This document shows positions 32,919 through 41,600 of a DNA stretch of 64,000 nt, one piece after another. Each line of letters begins with the position of its first letter. Position 1 is the first letter of the stretch. Made by a program: the position numbers and the translations under genes. Source of the DNA: Mucilaginibacter yixingensis (GTDB taxonomy: Bacteria; Bacteroidota; Bacteroidia; Sphingobacteriales; Sphingobacteriaceae); NCBI RefSeq assembly GCF_041080815.1, contig NZ_CP160205.1:5022001-5086000 (forward strand). Direction: 5' to 3'. The notes beneath the pieces were generated by a model. That model had not been told where the DNA came from and searched no databases. It saw nothing but the letters and a program-made list of their open reading frames with translations.

Positions 32919-33659
32919 ATGTTCGGGCTTTTTAAACGTAAAGAAAAGGTAAGAGAGATTAATTACAACTACAGCAAACAGGCGGTGGATATGCACTCGC
33001 ATGTTTTGCCGGGGATTGATGATGGTGCGCAAACGCCCGAGGATTCTATTTTTCTGATCAAAAAGATGATGGATCTGGGCATTCAAAAAATCATCGCCAC
33101 GCCCCATGTAATGGTTGATTATTACCGCAATACGCCCGAATCTATCAACAATGCGCTGGCCATATTGAAAGCAGAATTGGCCAACCAACAGATGGATATT
33201 GAAGTTGAGGCCGCCGCCGAACATTATTTTGATGAAACATTCCCAAAGCGCATAGAGACTGGCGATTTGATGTTGATGAAAGACAACTATGTGTTGTTCG
33301 AACTATCATTCATCACGCCGCCGCCTAACCTGATTGGCACTGTACAACGGATGCGCGAGAAAGGGTATAAACCCATCCTTGCCCACCCGGAGCGTTATAA
33401 TTACATGTCGTTAGATGAGATTAACCAGCTATATGGCTGGGGCTGTGCCATGCAGATCAACACCATTTCATTAACCGGTTATTATGGCTCTGAAAGCAAA
33501 AAAATGGCCGAAGCAATGGTTGATCACGCGCTGGTAGATTTTATCTCCAGTGATATGCACCATCCACGCCATGCAGCTGCACTGGAGAAAGCATTACAAA
33601 CTACATACGTAGAGAAACTGCTGCATGATTATCCGTTGAAGAATAAGTTGTTGTTGTAG
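32919..33659 (+). CDS. PHP-domain protein tyrosine phosphatase (CpsB/YwqE-like)
   Basis: The 246-residue protein is a PHP-type phosphoesterase with the metal-binding motifs DMHSHVLPGIDDG (near residue 24), ATPH, AHPERY and SDMHHP. This family dephosphorylates the tyrosine kinases that control capsule or exopolysaccharide export (CpsB in Streptococcus, YwqE in Bacillus). Its place after two nucleotide-sugar enzymes fits such a role, although no kinase (Wzc-like) gene is in the window. The terminator at 33705-33746 ends the operon. Confidence 0.9.
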   Translation: MFGLFKRKEKVREINYNYSKQAVDMHSHVLPGIDDGAQTPEDSIFLIKKMMDLGIQKIIATPHVMVDYYRNTPESINNALAILKAELANQQMDIEVEAAAEHYFDETFPKRIETGDLMLMKDNYVLFELSFITPPPNLIGTVQRMREKGYKPILAHPERYNYMSLDEINQLYGWGCAMQINTISLTGYYGSESKKMAEAMVDHALVDFISSDMHHPRHAAALEKALQTTYVEKLLHDYPLKNKLLL

Positions 33660-33704
33660 GGTTTGTTTAGGTTGCGGCTTACGGCTCTGCTACCAACACT
33701 TACA

Positions 33705-33746
33705 AAACGCAGAAAGGGGCGCCATTTGGTGCCCCTTTCTGCGTTT
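33705..33746. terminator. Strong bidirectional terminator
   Basis: A 16-bp perfect stem (AAACGCAGAAAGGGGC / GCCCCTTTCTGCGTTT) separates the PHP phosphatase gene and the convergent nuclease gene. Confidence 0.93.
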
Positions 33747-33764
33747 ATGAAATCTGTTAATTAA

Positions 33765-35201
33765 TTATAAACCGGTTGCGGCTTTTACCTCAATCGCATC
33801 CTGCACGTTTTGTGGCAGGGCCGAGAGCAAGTTAAGGCCGGTTGCGGTTTCAATAGAGCGCACGGTGGTAACATATTGTTTCCAGTCAGAACCTACGGTA
33901 TTGATGTTTGGCATGTCTACAGCAATAACTTTGGTGCTGGCGTCAACACGGGCCAAATCGCCGTTGCCGGTTGGAATAACCACCGCAATTTTCCAAACGT
34001 GTGCTGGTACGGTAATGGTTACGCCGTTGGTAGCGATTGAGTTGCTGACAGAACCAGTGGAGCCAGTGCCACCGGTACCATAGTTGCCCATAATAATGTA
34101 AAGCTCATTGCCATTGGCAGCAAGGTTGCGCAGGTAACCTTCCATATCTGCCCATGGGTGTTGGTTGAAGTATGGGGCCTGAGGGATCATGTTGATCATC
34201 AGGAAGGTAGCAGAGTTAGCGTTTGCCGAGCTGGTACGATCTGCAGATGGGCAGTTGTGGCCACGGTCAAAACCGGTTACAGAACCATTGTAGCTGTTGC
34301 TTTGCACTACGGTATAGCCGGTTGGCAGTTGAGAAAATGCCGCAAAGTTGTTCAAACGGTCGGTTACACCGGTGGTGTTAGTGGCGTCTAAATGCCAGCT
34401 TACCCAGTTAGGGATACCTTTGGTGCTGTTGTACGACTCGGTGTAGTAATGTGCGTCAATCAGGTAGTTGGTCGTGTTGGCTGATACTGCTACCGCGTTT
34501 GACGGGTTACCCATCAGCAAGTCGCTATTATCGCCGGTGGTTGGTGGGGCATCTGCGCCAAAAACAGCATCACGTGCGCCGGCAGGTGTTGAGGTGCTGC
34601 CACCATCGTTACCATCGTCATCGGTAACGGTTACGCCAGAGTCGCCCGTTCCTTTAAAGGTAATGTCGTCAAGGTTGATGCGTGTGGTACCTGTTTTCTG
34701 GATCTTAAACCTTACCTTTTTAGTAGTTGTGACTTTAAATGAGTCGGTTACAAAGGTTGTTGAGGTTTCAGAGATGTCGGTGCCTACCTGTTTGTAGGTG
34801 GTGCCGCCGTCATCAGACATCATTAGTTGCCAGGTAGAGGCAGCATCGGCACCATACTTGGCGTGTTTGATGCTGATCTGGGTTAAGCCATTGATGTCAA
34901 ACATCATGGAAATGCTGCCGGTCCTCAAGCGGACAGCCCATGCGCCGTTTTTTACATCAGTTGCCAAATTGCCAATCACCGCATCGTTAAGATCCCATGA
35001 ACCTGTTGAAAGCGTTACGGTAGCATCGGCATAGGCCGTTTTGCTGCCACTTTCAAAACCTTCGGTAATTACGTAGGCTTTTGCAGGCGGGGTGGTTTTG
35101 GTAGTGTCTACCGGATCGATGCCTTTGCTGTCTTTTTTACAGCCGGTTGCAGCCAATGCCGCAACAAAAAATGTTAAGATAACTAGTTTGTTTGTTTTCA
35201 T
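33765..35201 (-). CDS. Secreted DNA/RNA non-specific endonuclease lipoprotein (paralog 1)
   Basis: The 478-residue protein has a lipobox (LAATGC, cysteine 21), so it is probably anchored in an outer or inner membrane leaflet. A beta-sandwich-like domain (ITEGFESGSKTAYADATVTL, WDLNDAVIGN) spans residues about 45-200, then a low-complexity D/G/S/T linker. The nuclease domain has the DRGH motif in GFDRGHNCPSADRT with the general-base histidine, and metal-site Asn and Glu in APYFNQHPWADME. It is of the NUC1/Serratia-nuclease type and should cut DNA and RNA without specificity. I start it at 35201 since the longer frame precedes the signal. It is a tandem paralog of the next gene. Confidence 0.93.
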   Translation of the reverse strand: MKTNKLVILTFFVAALAATGCKKDSKGIDPVDTTKTTPPAKAYVITEGFESGSKTAYADATVTLSTGSWDLNDAVIGNLATDVKNGAWAVRLRTGSISMMFDINGLTQISIKHAKYGADAASTWQLMMSDDGGTTYKQVGTDISETSTTFVTDSFKVTTTKKVRFKIQKTGTTRINLDDITFKGTGDSGVTVTDDDGNDGGSTSTPAGARDAVFGADAPPTTGDNSDLLMGNPSNAVAVSANTTNYLIDAHYYTESYNSTKGIPNWVSWHLDATNTTGVTDRLNNFAAFSQLPTGYTVVQSNSYNGSVTGFDRGHNCPSADRTSSANANSATFLMINMIPQAPYFNQHPWADMEGYLRNLAANGNELYIIMGNYGTGGTGSTGSVSNSIATNGVTITVPAHVWKIAVVIPTGNGDLARVDASTKVIAVDMPNINTVGSDWKQYVTTVRSIETATGLNLLSALPQNVQDAIEVKAATGL

Positions 35202-35297
35202 ACTTAGTGAGAGTTTGAAGGGACACAAATGTCATTAAGTTTTGTTAACTTAATGTTAAATATCTTAAAGGTAAATAAAATGATACGGCGCCCAAAT

Positions 35298-35331
35298 AAA
35301 AAAACCGGAACAGGCGTCCGGTTTTTTTATT
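35298..35331. terminator. Terminator between the two nuclease genes
   Basis: The stem AAAAACCGGA / TCCGGTTTTT with a short loop has T runs on both sides. It ends the paralog 2 transcript on the minus strand. Confidence 0.9.
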
Positions 35332-35351
35332 TATAAGTTGAGTATGAGGGT

Positions 35352-36725
35352 TTAAATACCGCCGTCTGCACGTGCTTCAATTACCGATTGGACGGAGGTT
35401 GACACAGCCGATAGCAGGTCATAACCGGTAGCCGACTCAATGGCATCAACGGTAGTGATGTAGTTGGTCCAGTCGCTGTTGATGGTGTTATTGTTCGGCA
35501 TATTTACGGCAATAACGCGGGTGGTGGTGCTAACGCGACTCAGATCGCTGTTGCCGTTTGGTAATACCACAATTACTTTCCATGTGTTTGATGGAACGGT
35601 TACATGGCCGCCATCAACAGACGTGGCAAAGCCGTTTGAGCCGGTACCGCCAACGCCGTATGATCCGCAGATGACGTAAAGCTCGTTACCGGCATTAACC
35701 AGCGTGCGTTCGTAATTTTCAAGGTTACCCCAGGTTTGCTCATTATTGTTTGGTGCCTGTGGCATCATGTTGGTCATCAGGAAGGTAGCCTGATTGGCCG
35801 CAACGGTAGATGTACGATCTGCCGATGGGCAGTTATGTCCGCGGTCAAAGCCTGAGCCGGAGTAGCCGCTTGCTGCAACTGAAAACCAGCCTGAAGGCAG
35901 GGTTGGATCCGGACGGAAATCATCCTGACGGGCAGTGCTGCCCAATGAGGTGTTGCCCAGATACCAGCTCACCCAGTTGGGTTTACCCTGATCGCGGTTG
36001 TATGATTCAACGTAGTAAGTTTGGTCCATCAGGTAATTATCAGGCGAGGTTACGGCGCTGGTAGTGGCGCCGCTTGGGTTGCCCATCAGCAGGTTGCTGT
36101 TATCGCCGGTGCTGCCGCCGGTACCGCCACCGCCTCCGGTGCCACTGTCGGCGCTGTTAATTACAAAGTCGTCAATGTTAATGCGGTTGGCGCCGCCGGT
36201 AATTTTGCGCAACTGGAAGCGTAGCGTGCCGGTCAGGTTTACGGTAAAACTAGCTGTAGCCAATGTGGTGCTGCTGCTGGTGATGGTTGAACCGGTCTGT
36301 GTGTAAGAACCGCCGTTGCTTGATGCCCACAACTGCCAGGTGGAGCTGCCGTCTGTACCGTAGACCGCGTGTTTAATGGTAACGGTAGAAGCGCCGCTGG
36401 TTACATCAAAGCCCATGGTAAGGGTGCCGGTGTTGCGGATGCGCACGGATTGACTGCCGTCCTTTCGGTCGGACGTACTGTTGCCAATCAGAGCATCGTC
36501 CATGTTCCAGGTACCGGTTGCCAGGGTAACGTTGGCCGCAGCATAAGCGCCTTTGGTGCCGGTTTCAAATGTTTCGTTTACCGTTTGAGTAATGGTTGCC
36601 GTTTGCAATTTGGCAGCAACAGGAGCTACAGCGGCCAGCGGCTCCTGTGTGGGTAGCGATTGTTTAGTACACGATGCCAGAACGGCTGGTACCACTACAA
36701 GGGCAAAGAGTTGTTTTAATTTCAT
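35352..36725 (-). CDS. Secreted DNA/RNA non-specific endonuclease lipoprotein (paralog 2)
   Basis: The 457-residue protein has a lipobox (VLASC, cysteine 19). Its layout copies paralog 1: an N-terminal FETGTKGAYAAANVTL / WNMDDALIGN domain, a Gly/Thr-rich linker, then a NUC1 nuclease domain with GFDRGHNCPSADRT and NNEQTWGNLE. The two are separated by a terminator and about 150 bases, so each has its own transcript. Likely roles are degradation of extracellular DNA for nutrients or phosphate, or competition; the sequence does not choose. Both lack any visible cognate inhibitor gene. Confidence 0.93.
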   Translation of the reverse strand: MKLKQLFALVVVPAVLASCTKQSLPTQEPLAAVAPVAAKLQTATITQTVNETFETGTKGAYAAANVTLATGTWNMDDALIGNSTSDRKDGSQSVRIRNTGTLTMGFDVTSGASTVTIKHAVYGTDGSSTWQLWASSNGGSYTQTGSTITSSSTTLATASFTVNLTGTLRFQLRKITGGANRINIDDFVINSADSGTGGGGGTGGSTGDNSNLLMGNPSGATTSAVTSPDNYLMDQTYYVESYNRDQGKPNWVSWYLGNTSLGSTARQDDFRPDPTLPSGWFSVAASGYSGSGFDRGHNCPSADRTSTVAANQATFLMTNMMPQAPNNNEQTWGNLENYERTLVNAGNELYVICGSYGVGGTGSNGFATSVDGGHVTVPSNTWKVIVVLPNGNSDLSRVSTTTRVIAVNMPNNNTINSDWTNYITTVDAIESATGYDLLSAVSTSVQSVIEARADGGI

Positions 36726-36884
36726 AGGTGATTTTTTTAATTAGCAAATTGATAATAATGCTGTTAAGTTAATATCGATCCACTATTACGAAATTGAGAT
36801 GTGGAAAGATACGCTGTTTAAGGCCTAGTTACTCACGGATGTGGAGAAGTTTGGGAGTCTGGAAAAGGGGAGAAAAAACTTGCG

Positions 36885-36911
36885 ATGTTTTTAAAACTTT
36901 GTAAGTCTTTA
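36885..36911. repeat. Short palindromic repeat, family J (copy 1)
   Basis: The sequence GATGTTTTTAAAACTTTGTAAG is a degenerate copy of the palindrome at 49973-49999 (GAAGTTTTTAAAACTTC). Confidence 0.5.
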
Positions 36912-36922
36912 ACCTGCGCCTC

Positions 36923-36979
36923 GCAGTCGCTCGGGTCTTCGCCAGTGGACGACTATCTCGCGGCCTCTGGCCGCCGTCA
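36923..36979 (+). repeat. Double-hairpin repeat, family E (copy 4)
   Basis: It matches the consensus from GCAGTCGCTCG through GACGACTATCT to GCGGCCTCTGGCCGCCGTCA, with a disrupted first hairpin. It lies in the 345-base gap 36726-37070 upstream of thiL. Confidence 0.85.
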
Positions 36980-37057
36980 GGAAATAAAGAGATAAAGTAA
37001 AAGCGCTCCTGTTTCCAGCATCTCCCCTCTTGTTTCTCTTCTCATCCAACTAATCAC

Positions 37058-37065
37058 TACCTTTG
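37058..37065 (+). promoter_or_regulatory. -7 box of the thiL promoter
   Basis: TACCTTTG matches TAnnTTTG exactly. The thiL ATG (37071) starts 5 bases after it, so the message should be leaderless or nearly so. Confidence 0.55.
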
Positions 37066-37070
37066 CGCCA

Positions 37071-38120
37071 ATGGACATGTTTGATAATAAAGAAACTACC
37101 GGCCTTGAAAACCTGGGCGAGTTTGGTTTGATAGGGCATCTTACTAAAAATATAAAGCTGAAACACCCCGGCTCATTAAAAGGTGTGGGCGATGATGCTG
37201 CCGTGCTTGATTTTGCCGGCAAAAAAGTGCTGCTCTCTACAGATATGCTGCTGGAAGGCATTCATTTTGACTTGTCATACACCCCGCTCAAACATCTGGG
37301 TTACAAAGCTATCCAGGTAAACCTGAGCGATATTTGCGCCATGAACGGCACGCCTACACAGGTAACCGTGTCTATCGGCGTATCCAGCAAGTTTCCGTTG
37401 GAAGCTATTGAAGAACTTTACGACGGCATTTACATTGCCTGCGAAAAATATAATGTAGACCTGGTTGGCGGCGACACCACCTCATCGCGCCAGGGACTGG
37501 TGATCAGCGTGAGCGTTTTGGGTTATGCCGATGAACAGGATATTGCCTACCGCAACACCGCCCAGGAGGGTGATCTGCTTTGCGTATCGGGCGATTTAGG
37601 CGGCGCTTACGTTGGCCTGCAATTGCTGGAGCGCGAGAAAATGATCTACCTGGAAAATCCAAAGATTCAGCCGGACCTGGAGGGTAAAGATTACATCATC
37701 GAGCGTCAGCTGAAACCAGAATCACGTAAGGATATTGTAGAACTGCTGCGTGCCATCGGCGTAAAACCAACGTCAATGATTGATGTGAGCGATGGCCTTG
37801 CCTCGGAAATACTGCACATTTGCAACCAAAGCAACAAAGGTTGTAACCTGTACGAAGAGAAAATTCCGATTGACCCGATGACCTACGACACGGCCCGTGA
37901 GTTTAACCTCGACCCAACCATCTGCGCCCTGAGCGGTGGTGAGGATTACGAGCTGCTGTTCACCGTCAAACAATCAGATTACGATAAGCTGAAAAATCAA
38001 CCCGATATCAGCATCATTGGTCATATCACCGAGGCGTCTGCCGGGCGCAACCTGGTGAGTCGTACGGGTAACGTACACGAGCTGAAAGCCCAGGGGTGGA
38101 ACGCGTTTAAGGGGGAATAA
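37071..38120 (+). CDS. thiL: Thiamine-monophosphate kinase
   Basis: ThiL phosphorylates thiamine monophosphate to the active diphosphate. The 349-residue protein has the AIRS-family motifs GVGDDAAVLDF (near residue 40), LLSTDMLLEGIHFDL, KAIQVNLSDICAMNGTP, GGDTTSS and IDVSDGLASE. An in-frame ATG two codons downstream (37077) is an alternative start. The -7 box at 37058-37065 is so close that the transcript probably begins at or next to the start codon. No other thiamine genes and no TPP riboswitch are seen here. Confidence 0.95.
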   Translation: MDMFDNKETTGLENLGEFGLIGHLTKNIKLKHPGSLKGVGDDAAVLDFAGKKVLLSTDMLLEGIHFDLSYTPLKHLGYKAIQVNLSDICAMNGTPTQVTVSIGVSSKFPLEAIEELYDGIYIACEKYNVDLVGGDTTSSRQGLVISVSVLGYADEQDIAYRNTAQEGDLLCVSGDLGGAYVGLQLLEREKMIYLENPKIQPDLEGKDYIIERQLKPESRKDIVELLRAIGVKPTSMIDVSDGLASEILHICNQSNKGCNLYEEKIPIDPMTYDTAREFNLDPTICALSGGEDYELLFTVKQSDYDKLKNQPDISIIGHITEASAGRNLVSRTGNVHELKAQGWNAFKGE

Positions 38121-38148
38121 GCTTTCAGTTTCCCGTTTGAGCCACCGC

Positions 38149-38242
38149 GTCATTGCGAGGAACGAAGCAATCTCTGCATAGGATTGTCCGGCAAGTATGC
38201 TGAACGTGCAAGTACAGAGATTGCTTCGTTCCTCGCAATGAC
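38149..38242. repeat. Inverted-repeat element, family B (short form, copy 2)
   Basis: The arms GTCATTGCGAGGAACGAAGC and GCTTCGTTCCTCGCAATGAC are perfect inverted complements and also include AATCTCTG / CAGAGATT. It lies 28 bases after the thiL stop. Confidence 0.9.
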
Positions 38243-38320
38243 GTGATTAGGCAGGCCTTCTTTACACTGCGCTCACACTTTCCATTTGCAATTTACGCCC
38301 CTATTGTGCAACTTTGCACC

Positions 38321-38426
38321 GCTTATAGAGAAAGACGGAGGGATTAGACCCTGCGAAGTCTTAGCAACCTGTACTTACAAGGTGCTACATTCTACTTGAA
38401 CCCCTTAAGGTTCTGGAAAGATAAGC
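38321..38426 (+). promoter_or_regulatory. SAM-I (S-box) riboswitch upstream of metH
   Basis: The stretch has the S-box order: P1 5' strand GCTTAT, then AGACGGAGGGATTAGACCC, GCGAAGTC with TTAGCAACCT, AAGGTGCTACATTC, a P4-type hairpin (AACCCCTTAAGGTT) and GGAAAGATAAGC closing P1. Just after it, CGAAAGTC and GACTTTTCG can pair (38426-38455), a possible part of the expression platform. S-boxes turn genes off when S-adenosylmethionine is abundant, which suits metH and metF downstream. The family K repeat lies between the riboswitch and the start codon. Confidence 0.9.
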
Positions 38427-38473
38427 GAAAGTCAAAATACTACCCGACTTTTCGATATAAGCTGCTTTTTTAT

Positions 38474-38604
38474 AGATATGAGATGTGAGATTTGAGACTA
38501 CTCCGTTGTCTTGGGTTTTAATTGATCAATCTATATCGAATACGTGATGAGTGAGGAAGATAAAGACGCACGGTCTTACATCTCAAATCTCATATCTCAC
38601 ATCT
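38474..38604. repeat. Inverted-repeat element, family K
   Basis: The arms AGATATGAGATGTGAGATTT and AAATCTCATATCTCACATCT (shortened) are near complementary over about 25 bases and enclose about 80 bases. It sits in the metH 5' leader and contains the false upstream ATG at 38551. Confidence 0.8.
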
Positions 38605-38610
38605 AAGAGA

Positions 38611-41600
38611 ATGGATATCAGACAAGAACTAAAGAAACGCATCCTGATCATTGACGGGGCCATGGGCACCATGATACAGCGCTATGACCTAACGGAAGAA
38701 GACTTTCGTGGCGAACGCTTTCGTGAGCACACCAGTGATTTGAAAGGTAATAATGACCTGCTCAACCTCACGCGCCCGGATGTGATTAAAGCTATACATA
38801 AAGAATACCTGGACGCCGGTGCCGATATCATCGAAACCAACACATTCAGTACCCAGCGCATTAGCCTGGCCGATTATCACATGGAAGAGCTCTCCTATGA
38901 GATGAGCTACGAAGGTGCACGCCTGGCCCGCGAGGTGGTGGATGAGTACAATAAACTCACACCAGAAAAACCACGCTTTGTGGCCGGTGCCGTTGGGCCG
39001 ACTAACCGTACGGCTTCGCTATCGCCAGATGTGAATGATCCGGGCTACCGTGCCGTAACCTTTGATGATCTGGCCGAGGCTTACTACGAGCAGATCCGCG
39101 GATTGGTAGATGGCGGTTCTGACCTGTTGTTGATTGAAACTATTTTTGATACGCTGAACGCAAAAGCGGCCTTATATGCTGCCCAGCGTTATGAGCATGA
39201 GCTGAAAGAGAAAAACCCGGGCCATCATGGTTTGCCGCTGATGATCTCTGGTACCATTACCGATGCATCGGGCCGTACCCTTTCGGGCCAAACGGTAGAG
39301 GCATTCTGGAACTCGGTGCGCCATGCCAACCTGCTATCGGTAGGTTTGAACTGTGCGCTGGGTGCTAAAGAGATGCGCCCGCACCTGGAAGAACTTTCTA
39401 ATAAAGCCGATGTGTTCATCTCGGCCTACCCTAACGCTGGCCTGCCAAATGAGTTTGGTGCGTATGACGAGCAACCACACGAAACCGCGCACCAGGTGGA
39501 TGATTTTATGGAGCACGGCATGGTAAACATTGTTGGGGGTTGCTGTGGTACCACGCCAGACCACATCCGTTGCATTGCCGACAGAGCCGCACAACATCAG
39601 CCCCGCAAATTAGCCGAGGTTGATCCGTTTATGCGTTTGAGTGGTCTGGAATCAGTAACTCTTACTCCAGAGACCAACTTTGTAAACGTGGGTGAGCGTA
39701 CCAATATCACCGGTTCGCCAAAATTCTCTAAGCTGATTTTGGCAGAAGACTTTGAAGGCGCCCTGGTGGTTGCCCGTCAGCAGGTAGAAGGCGGTGCCCA
39801 GGTAATTGACGTAAATATGGACGAGGGCATGATCGACTCGGAAGCGAGCATGGTCAAGTTCCTGAACCTGATTGCTTCTGAACCTGATATTGCCAAATTG
39901 CCTATCATGGTCGACTCTTCAAAGTGGTCGGTTATTGAGGCCGGTTTGAAATGTTTACAAGGCAAAGGCATTGTGAACTCCATATCGCTGAAAGAAGGTG
40001 AAGAGAAATTTAAAGAATATGCCCGTAAGATTTTAAGCTATGGTGCTGCCACGGTAGTAATGGCGTTTGACGAAAATGGCCAGGCCGATAATTACCAGCG
40101 CCGTATAGAGATCTGTAAACGCAGCTATGATATATTGGTAGACGAAGTGGGTTTCCCTCCGCAGGATATCATCTTCGATCCAAACATTCTGACCGTAGCT
40201 ACCGGTCTGGAAGAACACAATAACTACGCGGTTGATTTTATTGAAGCCACCCGCTGGATTAAGCAAAACCTGCCGCACGCCAAAGTGAGCGGTGGTGTGA
40301 GTAACATTTCGTTTTCGTTCCGCGGTAATAACGTGGTGCGCGAGGCCATGCACTCGGCTTTCTTGTATCACGCCATTCGTGCCGGTATGGATATGGGTAT
40401 TGTTAACGCCGGTATGCTGGAAGTTTACGAAGAGATACCGAAAGAGCTGCTGGTGATGGTAGAAGACGTGTTGCTGAATCGCCGCCCTGATGCTACCGAG
40501 CGTTTGGTAGAATTTGCCGAGACCGTAAAAAGTAAAGGCAAAGAGGTAGTGAAAGACGAAGAGTGGCGCAAAGGCCCTGTTCAGGCACGCTTGTCGCATG
40601 CGCTGGTAAAAGGCATTATTGAGTACCTGGATGCCGACGTGGAAGAAGCTCGTCAGCAATATGCCCGTCCGCTGGAAGTAATTGAAGGTCCGTTAATGGA
40701 TGGTATGAACATCGTGGGCGACCTGTTTGGCGCCGGTAAGATGTTTTTGCCGCAGGTAGTAAAATCTGCCCGTGTAATGAAAAAGGCCGTGGCCTACCTG
40801 CTGCCATTTATTGAGGCCGAGAAAGCACTGGGCGGTGGCGGACAAAGTTCATCAGCCGGCAAAATTCTGTTGGCTACCGTTAAGGGCGATGTGCACGATA
40901 TTGGTAAAAATATTGTAGGCGTGGTACTGGCCTGCAACAACTTTGAAGTGATTGACCTGGGCGTAATGGTGCCCGCACAAAGAATATTGGATGAGGCCCG
41001 CAAGCAGAATGTAGACATTATTGGCTTGAGCGGTCTGATTACCCCATCGTTGGATGAAATGGTGCACTTTGCCAAAGAGATGGAGCGCGAAGGTTTTACC
41101 ATGCCGCTGATTGTAGGCGGTGCGACAACCTCACGTATCCATGCCGCGGTAAAAATTGCCCCGAATTACTCGGGCGCAGCTATCCACGTGCTGGATGCAT
41201 CGCGTAGCGTGACCGTGTGCAGCAGTTTGATGAACAAAGATGGCAAGGCTGATTACATAGCCGGTATAAAAGCCGAATACGAGAAAGCCCGCGAAGCGCA
41301 CCTGAACAAACGGTCAGACAAACGCTTTGTACCGATTGAGGAAGCCCGCGAAAAGAAATTTGTGATCAGTCTGGATGGTGATGTTGCGCCAAAGCCTGCC
41401 GTGAGCGGTGTTAAAGTGATTGAAAGCTATCCGCTGGAAGAGCTGGTGCCGTACATCGACTGGACGCCTTTCTTCCATACCTGGGAGTTGCGCGGCAGTT
41501 ATCCAAAGATTTTTGACGATAAATACGTAGGTACCGAAGCCAAAAAATTGTATGACGATGCACAGGTATTGTTGCAACGCATCATTGACGATAAATTGCT

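Noticed and set aside
38551..38610. N-terminal extension of MetH from the ATG at 38551
   Set aside because: It is family K repeat; the MetH family begins at the MDIRQELKKRI start at 38611.
40033..40659. 208-codon minus-strand frame inside metH
   Set aside because: It is antisense to the conserved MetH coding region, with no start signals; a shadow frame.
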